The position numbers and the translations under genes were made by a program. From contig JAFAUB010000023.1 of the NCBI GenBank assembly GCA_019243635.1, positions 37,793 to 101,792 on the forward strand: a stretch of DNA of 64,000 bases, in the 5' to 3' direction. Source of the stretch: Pseudonocardiales bacterium. Its GTDB lineage: Bacteria; Actinomycetota; Actinomycetes; Mycobacteriales; Pseudonocardiaceae. Below, piece after piece: positions 49,350-58,177 of this stretch. Numbering within the stretch: the first letter of the stretch is position 1; each line of letters begins with the position of its first letter. The notes under the pieces are model-generated. The model ran no database searches. It was not told where the DNA came from and saw only the letters and a list, made by a program, of their open reading frames with translations.

Positions 49350-50849
49350 TCAGCTCCGTGCGGCGGACTCGATCAGTATCCGGCCGTCGGGCGCGTTGCC
49401 CATGGTGAGCCGGTAGCGCTCGAACGTCCGCTTCCGGTTCGTCGGCTCGAACAGCAGGTTCACCAGCACGGTGTTGCCGTGCACGGCGACTGGTCCTCGG
49501 ATGCTTATCCGGTTGATCTCACTCCAGAAGTCGTGATAGTTCTGAAAACCCTGGGCGTGTTCGGCGGTGCCGAGATACTGCCATGCCACGGTGGTGTCAT
49601 CGGGGAGCAGGCCGTAGTAGGTGCGGACGGTCTGCTCCAGCTGCGCGGGCGGAGGTTGGACGGGCGGTGGGGGGGCCTGCGCCGGCGTGGGTAGGGCGCC
49701 CGTACCAGACGCCGGTGGTATCGCAGCCACCGCCGGCCGGTCACGACCGGCGGTAGGCACAGCCATGTTCGAGACAACGGTCAGCACCACGGCGAGCACG
49801 AGAAGGCAGCCGGCGGTCCCGATCAACACCGCCCGCCGCCGCCACCACGGGGTCCGGCTTCTCCACGCCGTCACGGCCGGCGCGGCGCCGACGGGCAGCT
49901 CAACCGCGGTCGGCGACGCCGATACGGGCACAGTGGTCCGCGTGGGCGCAGCGGTCTGCGGGGACATAGGGGTCAGCGGGGGCACGGGGGTCAGCGGGGG
50001 CACGGGCCCCTGAGCCGCCACCGCACCGAGCGCCCGCACCGCTTCCGGCATCGAGGGGCGTGCCGCTGGATCATCCGCCAGTAACCGCATCAGGACCGGG
50101 GACAGCGGGCCGGCCCGTCGCGGGGGACGGACCCGGCCCTCGGCGACGGTCCGCAGCAGCGCCAGGGTGTTGTCGTCCAGCCCGAACGGCGGTTCGCCTT
50201 CCACCGTGACGTAGAGCATCGAGCCCAGGGAGAACACGTCGCTCGCCGGGTCGGGCGGTGCACCTCGGGCCACCTCCGGAGCGAAGTAGGCAGGCGTGCC
50301 CGCCAGCACGCCCGTGCGGGTCACGGTGGCGTCCCAGCTCGCCCGGGATATCCCGAAGTCGGTGATCTTGACGATCCCGTTCTGGCCGAGCAGGACGTTG
50401 CCCGGTTTGACATCCCGGTGCACGATCCCGGCTTGGTGGGCCGCGGCCAGCGCCGCGGCGACCTGCCAGCCGATCCTGGCCGCCTCGCGCGGCGCCAGCG
50501 TCCCCCGCTCGGCGAGAACCTCGGCCAGGCTGCGCGCGGGCAGGTACTCCATGACCAGCCACGGCACTACCTGGTCGTTGACGCCGGTGGCACCATCCAG
50601 AGCCACGTCGTAGATGTGGATAGCGTGCGGGTGCTGCAGTCGAGCCGCGATGCGGCCCTCCCGCATGGCCCGCTCCCTGGCCGTCTGCGCGTCCGCCTCA
50701 GACAGGCCGGGCTGCATCAGCAGCTCCTTGATCGCTACCGTGCGGTTCAGCCGCTCGTCGTGCGCTCGCCAGACCACGCCCATCGCGCCAGTGCCGACCC
50801 GCTGGTCCAGGCGGTACCGGTCGGCGACGAGCCTGGTGCCAAGGCTCAC
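49350..50849 (-). CDS. PknB-type serine/threonine protein kinase, membrane-anchored
   Basis: 499 residues. Kinase domain 10-270: glycine loop VGTGAMGVVW, ATP lysine K41 in VAIKELL, catalytic HRDVKPGNVLL, DFGISR, APEVARG and SDVFSLGSML. A Pro/Thr-rich juxtamembrane linker leads to one membrane helix (VLIGTAGCLLVLAVVLTVVS), then an extracellular domain (about 400-499; YYGLLPDDTTVAWQYLG) that may sense wall fragments or other ligands. No PASTA repeats. Bacterial Hanks-type kinase controlling growth or stress. Confidence 0.95.
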   Translation of the reverse strand: MSLGTRLVADRYRLDQRVGTGAMGVVWRAHDERLNRTVAIKELLMQPGLSEADAQTARERAMREGRIAARLQHPHAIHIYDVALDGATGVNDQVVPWLVMEYLPARSLAEVLAERGTLAPREAARIGWQVAAALAAAHQAGIVHRDVKPGNVLLGQNGIVKITDFGISRASWDATVTRTGVLAGTPAYFAPEVARGAPPDPASDVFSLGSMLYVTVEGEPPFGLDDNTLALLRTVAEGRVRPPRRAGPLSPVLMRLLADDPAARPSMPEAVRALGAVAAQGPVPPLTPVPPLTPMSPQTAAPTRTTVPVSASPTAVELPVGAAPAVTAWRSRTPWWRRRAVLIGTAGCLLVLAVVLTVVSNMAVPTAGRDRPAVAAIPPASGTGALPTPAQAPPPPVQPPPAQLEQTVRTYYGLLPDDTTVAWQYLGTAEHAQGFQNYHDFWSEINRISIRGPVAVHGNTVLVNLLFEPTNRKRTFERYRLTMGNAPDGRILIESAARS

Positions 50850-50978
50850 CTACCGCGCTCCTCGCTCACCAGCTCAGGCTAGGCCTTCCGGCACCGGACA
50901 AAACCATCCCTGACGACCGCATCGGTGTCCGGTAGCTCTCGCGGGACGGGCGGTGCCCGTTCACCCGCCGCCGGCAGT

Positions 50979-51338
50979 TCAGCGACCGAGCTGACCGCGT
51001 CCCAGCCGCAGCAGCAGCATCGCCAGCTCGTAGCCCTCTTTGCCCAGCTCACGGTAGCGGTTGAGGACGGCCATCTCGCGACCGTGCACCACCCGAGGAC
51101 CGCCCGCGGCTCGTCGAGCGTTGCCGACCGCCTGGGACACCGCCGTGCGTCGCTGCACCAGCCGCAGGATCTCGGCGTCGAGGTAGTCGATCTCGGTGCG
51201 CAGCGCGTCGAGGTTGGTTGCGATGTCGAGGTTGGTTGCGGTGTCGAGGTTGGTTGCGGTGTCGAGGTCGGTTGCGGTGTCGTCCTGGCCGCTGCGCCCC
51301 GCGGGCGCCGCCTCGTTGCTCACGTGCTGGGACATCAT
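50979..51338 (-). CDS. Chorismate mutase (AroQ type)
   Basis: 119 residues from ATG 51338 (GGGAG seven bases upstream). The AroQ helix begins LDALRTEIDYLDAEILRLVQ, followed by RRTAVSQAVGNARRA and HGREMAVLNRYRELG. Converts chorismate to prephenate for Phe and Tyr; related to the intracellular mycobacterial enzyme, which needs DAHP synthase for full activity. The N-terminal extension carries four 6-residue repeats (TATNLD), from an 18-bp DNA repeat at about 51209-51285. Upstream of pcrA as in mycobacteria. Confidence 0.88.
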   Translation of the reverse strand: MMSQHVSNEAAPAGRSGQDDTATDLDTATNLDTATNLDIATNLDALRTEIDYLDAEILRLVQRRTAVSQAVGNARRAAGGPRVVHGREMAVLNRYRELGKEGYELAMLLLRLGRGQLGR

Positions 51339-51446
51339 CGATGGTCTCCCGGTTCTGCTCTGGAGCCCGCGTTCCCCGGCAGCAACGACGCCCCAGGTCC
51401 GTGGACTCCGGGGCGTCGTGGTGGTCTGTGGTCGGGCGTCACGCCA

Positions 51447-51474
51447 TCACGGGCACCGGATCCGGTACCCGTGA
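51447..51474. promoter_or_regulatory. 28-bp near-perfect palindrome between chorismate mutase and pcrA
   Basis: The two 14-base halves are complementary at 13 of 14 positions. Left half TCACGGGCACCGGA; right half TCCGGTACCCGTGA. It is followed on the plus strand by six A. It lies in the 275-base region between divergent genes, so an operator is more likely than a terminator. The rest of this gap shows no gene. Confidence 0.5.
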
Positions 51475-51613
51475 AAAAAGTAGTGGCGACCGCGCACGTC
51501 ATCGAGTCTGCCACGGTGCGCGCTCCGCCGTCCACCTGCCCTGACGGGGCCTGCCTGCGGTGGACTCTCCGCATGACGGTATGACGGTGCCTCCCGGTAC
51601 CGTGGTCGCCACG

Positions 51614-54028
51614 ATGAGTGCCTCCGTTGTCAACTCGCCTGATGCCGCGGGACACCCGCACCCGGGGGGTGCCGCGGGGCACCCCCCGGGTGCCGCCCGG
51701 CCACCCGACCTGCTCGCCGAGCTCAACCCGCAGCAACGTGCGGCGGTGGAGCACGCCGGCTCCCCGCTGCTCATCGTCGCGGGTGCTGGGTCCGGCAAGA
51801 CCCGAGTGCTCGCCTACCGGATCGCCTACCTGCTCGCCCAGCGTGACGTAGCGCCAGGGCAGGTGCTGGCAATCACCTTCACCAATAAGGCCGCGGCTGA
51901 GATGAGGCAGCGGGTCACCGCGCTGGTCGGCCGGCGCGCCGCGGTGATGTGGGTCTCGACGTTCCACTCGATGTGCGTGCGGATCCTGCGCCGGGAGGCC
52001 GCGATGCTGTCCGGGCTGACGTCGAGCTTCTCCATCTACGACTCCGACGACACCCGTCGGCTGATCGCGATGGTGGCCCGCGACCTGGATCTGGACCCGA
52101 AGCGCTACCCCGCCCGCGCCCTGGCGGGGAAGATCTCCAACCTGAAGAACGACCTGGTCGATCCCCCCACCGCGGCCGATGCCGCGGGAAATGACCTCGA
52201 GCGCCGGGTGGCGGAGGTCTATGCCGGTTACCAGCGGCGGCTGGCCACCTCCAACGCGCTGGACTTCGACGACCTGATCATGCGTACCGTGGAGCTGCTG
52301 CGGACCCTCCCGGACGTCGCCGAGCACTACCGGCGCCGGTTCCGCCACATCCTGGTCGACGAGTACCAGGACACCAACCATGCGCAGTACGTGCTGGTCC
52401 GCGAGCTGGTGGGACCGGCGGCGACGCCGGCGGGGGAGGATCCCGCCGAGCTGTGCGTGGTGGGCGACGCCGACCAGTCCATCTACGCCTTCCGGGGCGC
52501 GACGATCCGCAACATCGAGGAGTTCGAGCGGGACTTCCCGAACGCACGGACGATCTTGTTGGAGCAGAACTACCGGTCCACCCAGACGATCCTGTCCGCG
52601 GCGAACGCGGTGATCGCGCGCAACCCCGGCCGCCGGGACAAGCGGCTGTGGTCGGCCGCCGGGGACGGTGAGCCGATCGTCGGCTACGTCGCCGACAGCG
52701 AGCACGACGAGGCGGCGTTCGTCGCGTCGGAGATCGACCAGCTGGTCGACAACGGCGAAGCCCGGTTCGGCGACGTGGCGGTGTTCTACCGGACCAACAA
52801 CTCCTCCCGGGTGTTCGAGGAGGTGTTCATCCGGCTCGGGCTGCCGTACAAGGTGGTCGGCGGGGTGCGCTTCTACGAGCGCCGCGAGGTCCGGGACGCG
52901 CTGGCCTACCTGCGGGTGCTGGACAATCCCGAGGACACCGTGTCGTTGCGCCGGATCCTCAACACGCCACGCCGCGGGATCGGGGACCGCGCGCAGGACG
53001 TGGTGGCCGCGCACGCCGAGCGGGAGCGGGTCTCCTTCGCCGCGACGTTGCGGGCCGCCGCGGCCGGCCAGGAGATCCCGCTGCTCAACCCCAGATCCCG
53101 CAATGCGATCACGGCGTTCGTGGCGCTGATGGACGAGCTGCGGGCCAAGGCGGCGGGCGAGCAGGTCGCCGAGATCCTCGAGGCGGTGCTCGAGCGCACC
53201 GGCTACCGGGACGAGCTGGAGGCCTCGGAGGATCCGCAGGACGGCTCCCGGCTGGACAACCTCACTGAGCTGGTGACGGTGGCGCGGGAGTTCGGTACTG
53301 AGGCCGGGCTGACGGTTCCGGTCGAGGACGGTGGCGCCGAGCCCGGGTCGCTCGCGGCGTTTTTGGAGCGGGTCGCGCTGGTTTCTGACGCCGACCAGGT
53401 CCCGGACGACGACGGAGCATCGGGTGGGGTGGTGACCCTGATGACCCTGCACACCGCCAAGGGCCTGGAGTTCCCGGTGGTGTTCCTCACCGGCTGGGAG
53501 GACGGGCTGTTCCCGCACCTGCGCGCGCTGGGTGAGCAGACCGAGCTCGCTGAGGAGCGCAGGCTGGCCTACGTCGGGCTGACCAGGGCCCGGCATCGGC
53601 TCTACCTGTCCCGGGCGGTCACCCGGTCCGCGTGGGGAGCGCCGATGACCAACCCGGCGTCGCGCTTCCTGGCCGACGTGCCCGAGTCGCTGGTGCGCTG
53701 GCGGCGCGAGGACCCTGGCCGTGCCGGCCCGGTCGAGCGCACTGTCTTCGGCGGTCGCGGGCTCAGCGGTGCCGACGGGACCGGCGGCGACTCCGCGCAG
53801 GCCGGCGTGGCCGCCCACGGCCTGCGCTCGACCCCGTTCCGCGGCTGGCAGAACACTCCGGCGCTGTCGCTGGAGGTGGGGGATCGGGTCACCCATGACA
53901 AGTACGGTCTGGGCACCGTGGTGGCCACTGATGGCAGTGGCCCGCGAGCCACCGCGACCATCGACTTCGGCTCGGCGGGGACGATCCGGCTGATGCTCAT
54001 CGGCGGGGTCCCGCTGGTCAAGCTGTAG
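51614..54028 (+). CDS. pcrA: ATP-dependent DNA helicase PcrA/UvrD1
   Basis: SF1A 3'-5' helicase in nucleotide excision repair and replication-fork clearing. 804 residues from ATG 51614, chosen by comparison with the family N-terminus (LAELNPQQRAAVEHAGSPLL); ATG 51581 is possible. Motifs: Walker A VAGAGSGKTRV, TFTNKAAAEMRQRV, STFHSMCVRILR, DEYQDTN, GDADQSIYAFRGA, EQNYRST, LMTLHTAKGLEFPVVF and VGLTRARHRLY. The C-terminus has a Tudor-like segment (VGDRVTHDKYGLGTVV) for RNA polymerase/Ku contacts, as in PcrA. Confidence 0.96.
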   Translation: MSASVVNSPDAAGHPHPGGAAGHPPGAARPPDLLAELNPQQRAAVEHAGSPLLIVAGAGSGKTRVLAYRIAYLLAQRDVAPGQVLAITFTNKAAAEMRQRVTALVGRRAAVMWVSTFHSMCVRILRREAAMLSGLTSSFSIYDSDDTRRLIAMVARDLDLDPKRYPARALAGKISNLKNDLVDPPTAADAAGNDLERRVAEVYAGYQRRLATSNALDFDDLIMRTVELLRTLPDVAEHYRRRFRHILVDEYQDTNHAQYVLVRELVGPAATPAGEDPAELCVVGDADQSIYAFRGATIRNIEEFERDFPNARTILLEQNYRSTQTILSAANAVIARNPGRRDKRLWSAAGDGEPIVGYVADSEHDEAAFVASEIDQLVDNGEARFGDVAVFYRTNNSSRVFEEVFIRLGLPYKVVGGVRFYERREVRDALAYLRVLDNPEDTVSLRRILNTPRRGIGDRAQDVVAAHAERERVSFAATLRAAAAGQEIPLLNPRSRNAITAFVALMDELRAKAAGEQVAEILEAVLERTGYRDELEASEDPQDGSRLDNLTELVTVAREFGTEAGLTVPVEDGGAEPGSLAAFLERVALVSDADQVPDDDGASGGVVTLMTLHTAKGLEFPVVFLTGWEDGLFPHLRALGEQTELAEERRLAYVGLTRARHRLYLSRAVTRSAWGAPMTNPASRFLADVPESLVRWRREDPGRAGPVERTVFGGRGLSGADGTGGDSAQAGVAAHGLRSTPFRGWQNTPALSLEVGDRVTHDKYGLGTVVATDGSGPRATATIDFGSAGTIRLMLIGGVPLVKL

Positions 54029-54060
54029 CATCCTGATGTCATCGCGGGCACCATGGGTCC

Positions 54061-54651
54061 GTGACTGTCACCGTCCGGCCCGCGACTCGCGCGGATGCGG
54101 AGGCGATCTGCTCCATCTACCGGCCCATCGTGAACGGTACGGCGATCTCGTTCGAGGAACTGGCTCCCGATGTCGCCGAGATGGCTCGGCGGATGCTGGC
54201 GCGTCCCCGGTTGCCATGGCTCGTCGCCGATGGCGCGGGCCGAGTGGTCGGCTACGCCTACGCCTCGCGGCACCGGCATCGGGCGGCGTACCGTTGGTCG
54301 GCGGACTCCTCCGTTTACCTTGACCCGGAACATCGGTCGCGCGGCGTGGGGCGTCTGCTTTACGAGTGTCTGATCGTCGAGGTCCGTGAGCTCGGCTATG
54401 TATCCTTGTTCGCCAGCATCACGCTGCCGAACAAGGCTAGCGTCGCGCTGCATGAGGCGGTCGGCTTTGCAGCCCTGGGCGTGTTCCGACACGCCGGGTA
54501 CAAGCACGGCACCTGGTATGACGTGGGGTGGTGGCAGAGGTCGCTGTGCGACCGGCCGGTGCCGCCGCCGGAGTCTCGGGAATGGTGCCCGACCGACCAG
54601 AATCCGGCGAACAGGTCATCTTCGCTGGTCACCGGCGAGCTGCGTAGCTGA
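54061..54651 (+). CDS. GNAT acetyltransferase, phosphinothricin N-acetyltransferase-like
   Basis: 196 residues. Family patterns: RPATRADAEAICSIYRPIVN, TAISFEE, YASRHRHRAAYRWSADSSVY, the acetyl-CoA loop EHRSRGVGRLLYE, TLPNKASVALHEAVGF and KHGTWYDVGWWQR. Transfers acetyl groups to small amines such as phosphinothricin or methionine sulfone. The last 40 residues are not conserved. Start ATG/GTG 54061 lies 32 bases after pcrA. Confidence 0.88.
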   Translation: MTVTVRPATRADAEAICSIYRPIVNGTAISFEELAPDVAEMARRMLARPRLPWLVADGAGRVVGYAYASRHRHRAAYRWSADSSVYLDPEHRSRGVGRLLYECLIVEVRELGYVSLFASITLPNKASVALHEAVGFAALGVFRHAGYKHGTWYDVGWWQRSLCDRPVPPPESREWCPTDQNPANRSSSLVTGELRS

Positions 54652-54776
54652 CGAGCTGCGTGGCTACGGTGCCGCGCACCGAGTGGTGATGCCCGAACGA
54701 TGACCGGTAGTGGCAACAGCCCGAGCCCACCGGGCCACTGCTTCTGGCTGGTCACCACGGCGATACCCTTGCCGTC

Positions 54777-55091
54777 GTGGCCAGCCCGGAAATCCCTCGC
54801 TTCGCGCGCCGACTGGATGAGCAGGACGACACTCTCCGCGCACTGAGTGACACCGTGCTCGACATCAAAGACACCGTCGAGTCGATCCGGCGAACCCAGG
54901 ACGAGCATGGACGAGTGCTGGCACAGCACGGCCGAGTGCTGGCACAGCACGGTCAAGTGCTGGCACAGCACGGCCGAGTGCTGGCACAGCACGGCGAGCT
55001 ACTCGTGTCAATCCAGCAGACGCAGATACAGCAGGGCGGAGTACTCGCCGAAGTCCTCCGTCGGCTAAGCCCAGAACAGCCTGCTCGCTGA
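54777..55091 (+). CDS. Small coiled-coil protein with perfect heptad repeats
   Basis: 104 residues, start GTG 54777 with no Shine-Dalgarno; a TACCCT hexamer about seven bases before suggests a leaderless transcript. A coiled coil begins at FARRLDEQDDTLRALSDTV and continues with five units of HGRVLAQ (variants HGQVLAQ, HGELLVS), encoded by a 21-bp DNA repeat at about 54905-55010. No catalytic domain. Similar short coiled coils accompany many actinomycete loci; role unknown. Confidence 0.65.
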   Translation: MASPEIPRFARRLDEQDDTLRALSDTVLDIKDTVESIRRTQDEHGRVLAQHGRVLAQHGQVLAQHGRVLAQHGELLVSIQQTQIQQGGVLAEVLRRLSPEQPAR

Positions 55092-55128
55092 TCAACCTAC
55101 GAGAGCGGATTGGTGGGGGAGGCTACAC

Positions 55129-55278
55129 GTGTCCGTCCGCGAGGCGGACGTCCTCACCGCTCCCTACCCGCCCGGATACGGCTGCGTACTGTGCGCCGAC
55201 CAGCTCGTGGTCTGGTTTCCCGACCAGAACCTGCGGCTGACACGTGCCCCCCACGGTGTGGTCAGCGCGATCAGGTGA
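55129..55278 (+). CDS. 49-residue small protein with CxxC
   Basis: Short frame from GTG 55129 with a strong ribosome site GGGGGAGG six bases upstream; ends TGA. Contains APYPPGYGCVLCADQLVVWF and ends APHGVVSAIR. The CxxC could bind a metal. It stops just upstream of the SOS-box promoter. No family is recognised. Confidence 0.5.
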   Translation: MSVREADVLTAPYPPGYGCVLCADQLVVWFPDQNLRLTRAPHGVVSAIR

Positions 55279-55301
55279 CCTGTAGTGTCAGGGCCACCCC
55301 C

Positions 55302-55330
55302 TAGACTTCGAACAAATGTTCGATTAAGCT
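55302..55330 (+). promoter_or_regulatory. SOS (LexA) box between -35 and -10 of the following gene
   Basis: TCGAACAAATGTTCGA at 55308-55323 is a perfect match to the actinobacterial LexA consensus TCGAAC-N4-GTTCGA. It lies between a TAGACT (-35-like, 55302-55307) and TAAGCT (-10-like, 55325-55330) with a 17-base spacer, so LexA binding would block the promoter. Confidence 0.85.
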
Positions 55331-55344
55331 ACTGGGGGTGCGGG

Positions 55345-55644
55345 ATGGACGAGCGGTTGAGCAGGGTTCTGCGGGAGCGCGTGGAGGCGTACCTGCGCGA
55401 GGCCGAGCGGATGCTCCGCGCGGCGGATCCAGGGGCGGCCTGGCCAACGGTGCGGGTTCGGCTGCTGCCTCTCGCCACGGCCTGGCGGAGCCTTCTCACA
55501 CAGCACGGTTCTGGTGCCCGTGGACGCTGCCGGCACTGCGACCGGGCATTCCGCCCGTGGCGCAGCCAGCGCCCGCTGTGCTCGGTGTGGCGCACGGCGC
55601 ACGCCTATCTGGTTGGTGGATGGCCATCGGGTGGCGGCCAGTGA
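55345..55644 (+). CDS. Putative SOS-regulated 99-residue protein
   Basis: From ATG 55345 (GGGGGTGCGGG upstream) immediately behind the LexA-controlled promoter. The N-terminal half is a long helix (RVLRERVEAYLREAERMLRA); the C-terminal half has RCRHCDRAFRPWRSQRPLC, a possible Cys-based metal site. No recognised family. Promoter architecture implies induction by DNA damage. It is near pcrA but not in its operon. Function unknown: cell-division inhibitor or DNA-repair accessory are possibilities, by inference only. Confidence 0.75.
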   Translation: MDERLSRVLRERVEAYLREAERMLRAADPGAAWPTVRVRLLPLATAWRSLLTQHGSGARGRCRHCDRAFRPWRSQRPLCSVWRTAHAYLVGGWPSGGGQ

Positions 55645-55661
55645 GCCGGCGAGCAGCTCCA

Positions 55662-56531
55662 TCAAAGGTCGATGCCGTGCTCGTGCAACCAGATAAGCGG
55701 GTTGATCTTCTGGCCGGCTGCGTTCCACACCTCGAAGTGCAGGTGCGGCCCGGTCGAGTTGCCCCGGTTGCCCATCTCGGCGATCTCCTGGCCCGCTCGG
55801 ACCTTCTGTCCCTGCACCACGAGCGAGCGGTTGATGTGACCGTAGACGGTGATCGTGCCGTCAGAGTGCCGGATGCGTACCCAGAGTCCGAAACCGCTGG
55901 CGGGCCCGGACTCCGCAACCACGCCGTCAGCAGCGGCGACGATCGGCGTCCCGATGGCGTTGGCGAGGTCGATACCGTAGTGGAACACTCCCCACCGGGC
56001 GCCGTATCCCGAGGTGAAGACGCCCTGCGTGGGCAGGACGAAGTGAGCCCGGCTAGCCTCGGCCTCCTGGGTGGCTCGTTCGTCGAGCAGGCGCTGACCC
56101 TTTGCCATCGCCCGCACGGCTTCGACGGCAGCAGGGTCGGAGGGCCGAGTCACCGGAAGGTACTCCGGTGCGGGGGTGGGGCCGCCGAGGCCTATCACCG
56201 TCGACACCTCCCGTGCCGAGGCCAGCAGCGTGGCGTCGCCGGAGATCGCGACGGCAGGGTGGTCGACCGTCTGGCCGGCGGCCACGAAGGCGCCAGCGGC
56301 AACAGCCGCCACCACCACCCGGCCTCGCGCGGCAGGGGAGGGGGCCGTGACGCGGTGCGCCACCCGGGTACCCGAGAGGCTGGGACCCGGGGTACTCCGG
56401 AGGCTGGGGCCCGGGATGCCGGGACCCGGGGTACTAGGTCCCGGGGTGTTGGGACCGGGGGTGCTGGGGCGCAGCGCCGCCTCAACCACCAGAGATGGTT
56501 GTCGGCCGCCTGGGGAGCGGTGTCGAGCCAA
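55662..56531 (-). CDS. M23-family peptidoglycan endopeptidase
   Basis: 289 residues from TTG 56531, which has GGAAAGG upstream; the longer frame to 56669 is less likely. A Pro/Gly/Thr-repeat segment precedes a hydrophobic signal-anchor (VVVAAVAAGAFVAAGQ), then a helical stretch and the LytM domain: GYGARWGVFHYGIDLANAIG (zinc His and Asp), VYGHINRSLV and GPHLHFEVW. Cuts peptide cross-links in the wall. Corresponds to the mycobacterial gene between uvrD1 and sucC. No c-di-AMP riboswitch is visible upstream. Confidence 0.88.
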   Translation of the reverse strand: MARHRSPGGRQPSLVVEAALRPSTPGPNTPGPSTPGPGIPGPSLRSTPGPSLSGTRVAHRVTAPSPAARGRVVVAAVAAGAFVAAGQTVDHPAVAISGDATLLASAREVSTVIGLGGPTPAPEYLPVTRPSDPAAVEAVRAMAKGQRLLDERATQEAEASRAHFVLPTQGVFTSGYGARWGVFHYGIDLANAIGTPIVAAADGVVAESGPASGFGLWVRIRHSDGTITVYGHINRSLVVQGQKVRAGQEIAEMGNRGNSTGPHLHFEVWNAAGQKINPLIWLHEHGIDL

Positions 56532-56745
56532 GACCTGCCTTTCCGTCTCGGGCAGTCCGCACTGACACCGGGCGGGGGATCCCGGGGAGCTGGTGGGGAC
56601 CAGCCTCCATTCGGCGGTACTCGGACCGTGGACTGCGGGACCGTAGCCATAGGCGACACCTGGAGGCAAGGCGCCGCTCCGCGATACGTCCGGCTGTATC
56701 GGCCAGCGTTTGTTCTTCCGCGCTGGGCGGTCGCCTCGCCCCGGG

Positions 56746-57684
56746 TTACGAGGCGGAGGTGGGGGACGCCAATGCGCTCACCACCGTGTGCACAGCGCGT
56801 GGGTCGACGGGCAGTGACAGGTGGCCCACGTCGCTGAGCTGGTGGTTAGCCACGAGGAGGTCCGGATGATCCAACCTGGCGTTGCGCTGGGGCACGATCC
56901 ACCCGTCCAGCTCGCTCCACACCGCGACGAAGCGGGTACGACACCCCGGAGACGGTGCCGCGAGCTCGGCCACGATGTCGGAGTGCGGGCGCAGCTGGTG
57001 GAGCACCGGAGTGGGCAGCAGGTACGCGGCCACCGTCCCGCCGTGGGGAGTGCCCAGGGTCACCAGTGTGTGCACCCGGGCATCCCCACCCAGCCGCTGG
57101 ACGTAGTAGCGGGCCACCAGCCCGCCCAGTGAGTGTCCCACCACGTGCACCCGCTCGGCGCTGGTCGCCGCACAGATCTGCTCCACCTCGCGGCCCAGCT
57201 CGCGGGCCGCGCTGCGCACGTCGCCGGTCAGCGCGGTGAGGACGCTGTAGTTGAGGCGGTAGACCACGCCGAACCCGTGCCTGCGCAGGGCCCGCTCCAG
57301 CACCGCGAACGCCGAACGGTTGTCGGCGAAGCCGTGTACCAGCAGGACCGGTGTCCCCGCGGCGCGTACGTCGGCGATCACCAGGCCGCGCTCGGTGGGA
57401 GGTAGGTCGTCGGTGCGGTAGCAGTCGTAGGGGCCGCCTGGACGCGACTGCTCGGTGAGAGCGCCCCACGGATACATCACGAGGTGCGCGAGGAGCACCC
57501 CGGCCTCCACCGCGACCCCCCGCACACCGGCGGGTCGAGCGACCGTCGCGACGGTGCGGGACAGCACGCCCAGTGTGGTGCGCACCGATGCCGCCACCGA
57601 CCCTGCCGCCACCGACCCTGCCGCTTGCGTGCCGTGCGTGACCAACTGGCGCGCCGCGAGCCATAGCCGGCCAGCGGGGTTCAT
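56746..57684 (-). CDS. Triacylglycerol lipase/esterase, alpha/beta hydrolase fold
   Basis: 312 residues. Oxyanion strand [16 protein letters not shown], nucleophile Ser185 in [31 protein letters not shown] and the late acid/His segments [14 protein letters not shown] and VGHLSLPVD. The N-terminus has an Ala-rich segment ([13 protein letters not shown]) made by short direct repeats and a weak hydrophobic stretch, so export is possible. Substrate unknown. It is divergent to the B12-binding protein gene. Confidence 0.88.
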   Translation of the reverse strand: MNPAGRLWLAARQLVTHGTQAAGSVAAGSVAASVRTTLGVLSRTVATVARPAGVRGVAVEAGVLLAHLVMYPWGALTEQSRPGGPYDCYRTDDLPPTERGLVIADVRAAGTPVLLVHGFADNRSAFAVLERALRRHGFGVVYRLNYSVLTALTGDVRSAARELGREVEQICAATSAERVHVVGHSLGGLVARYYVQRLGGDARVHTLVTLGTPHGGTVAAYLLPTPVLHQLRPHSDIVAELAAPSPGCRTRFVAVWSELDGWIVPQRNARLDHPDLLVANHQLSDVGHLSLPVDPRAVHTVVSALASPTSAS

Positions 57685-57714
57685 ACGGTCACGATACGAG
57701 CTACCCTTGGCTCA

Positions 57715-58119
57715 ATGAGCGGACGTATCCGGGTGGTCGTCGCGAAACCGGGGCTCGACGGGCACGACCGCGGCGCCAAGGTCGTCGCTCGTGCCCTGCG
57801 CGACGCCGGCATGGAGGTCGTCTATACCGGGCTGCACCAGACGCCGGAGCAGATCGTGGAGACCGTGCTGCAGGAGGACGCCGACGCAGTAGGACTCTCG
57901 GTGCTCTCCGGTGCCCACATGACGCTGTTCGCCAGAGTCATCGAGCTGCTCCAGAGCAAGGGCGCGACGGACGTGCTGGTCTTCGGTGGCGGCATCATCC
58001 CCGAGGAGGACATCCCGGCGCTCACCGCGCTCGGGGTGGCCAAGGTCTTCACCCCGGGTGCCACCACCCACGAGATCGTCGACTGGGTGCGCGGCGCCGT
58101 GGCCGCTCCCGTGGAGTGA
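57715..58119 (+). CDS. Stand-alone cobalamin (B12)-binding protein, methylmalonyl-CoA mutase C-terminal type
   Basis: 134 residues. Rossmann-like B12 domain with [18 protein letters not shown] (the DxHxxG lower-ligand His), [13 protein letters not shown] and [14 protein letters not shown]. In mutases this domain holds adenosylcobalamin; a free one serves as the small subunit of an acyl-CoA mutase encoded elsewhere, or as a B12 sensor. It lies 58 bases before sucC, consistent with succinyl-CoA metabolism. Confidence 0.9.
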   Translation: MSGRIRVVVAKPGLDGHDRGAKVVARALRDAGMEVVYTGLHQTPEQIVETVLQEDADAVGLSVLSGAHMTLFARVIELLQSKGATDVLVFGGGIIPEEDIPALTALGVAKVFTPGATTHEIVDWVRGAVAAPVE

Positions 58120-58177
58120 TCTTTTTCACCGGGGCCGGTGGTCTGCCGACGGGCAACGACTGGATAGGGTCGACCGC

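Noticed and set aside
51335..54031. 898-residue minus-strand open frame
   Set aside because: Antisense shadow of pcrA, which has every helicase motif on the plus strand.
56532..56745. c-di-AMP (ydaO-type) riboswitch before the M23 peptidase
   Set aside because: This class often precedes such genes, but the conserved GUCAGCUAACC-type end and the pseudoknot motifs are missing.
55338..56837. 499-residue plus-strand open frame
   Set aside because: It is a mixture of the shadow of the 99-residue gene and the antisense of the M23 peptidase gene.
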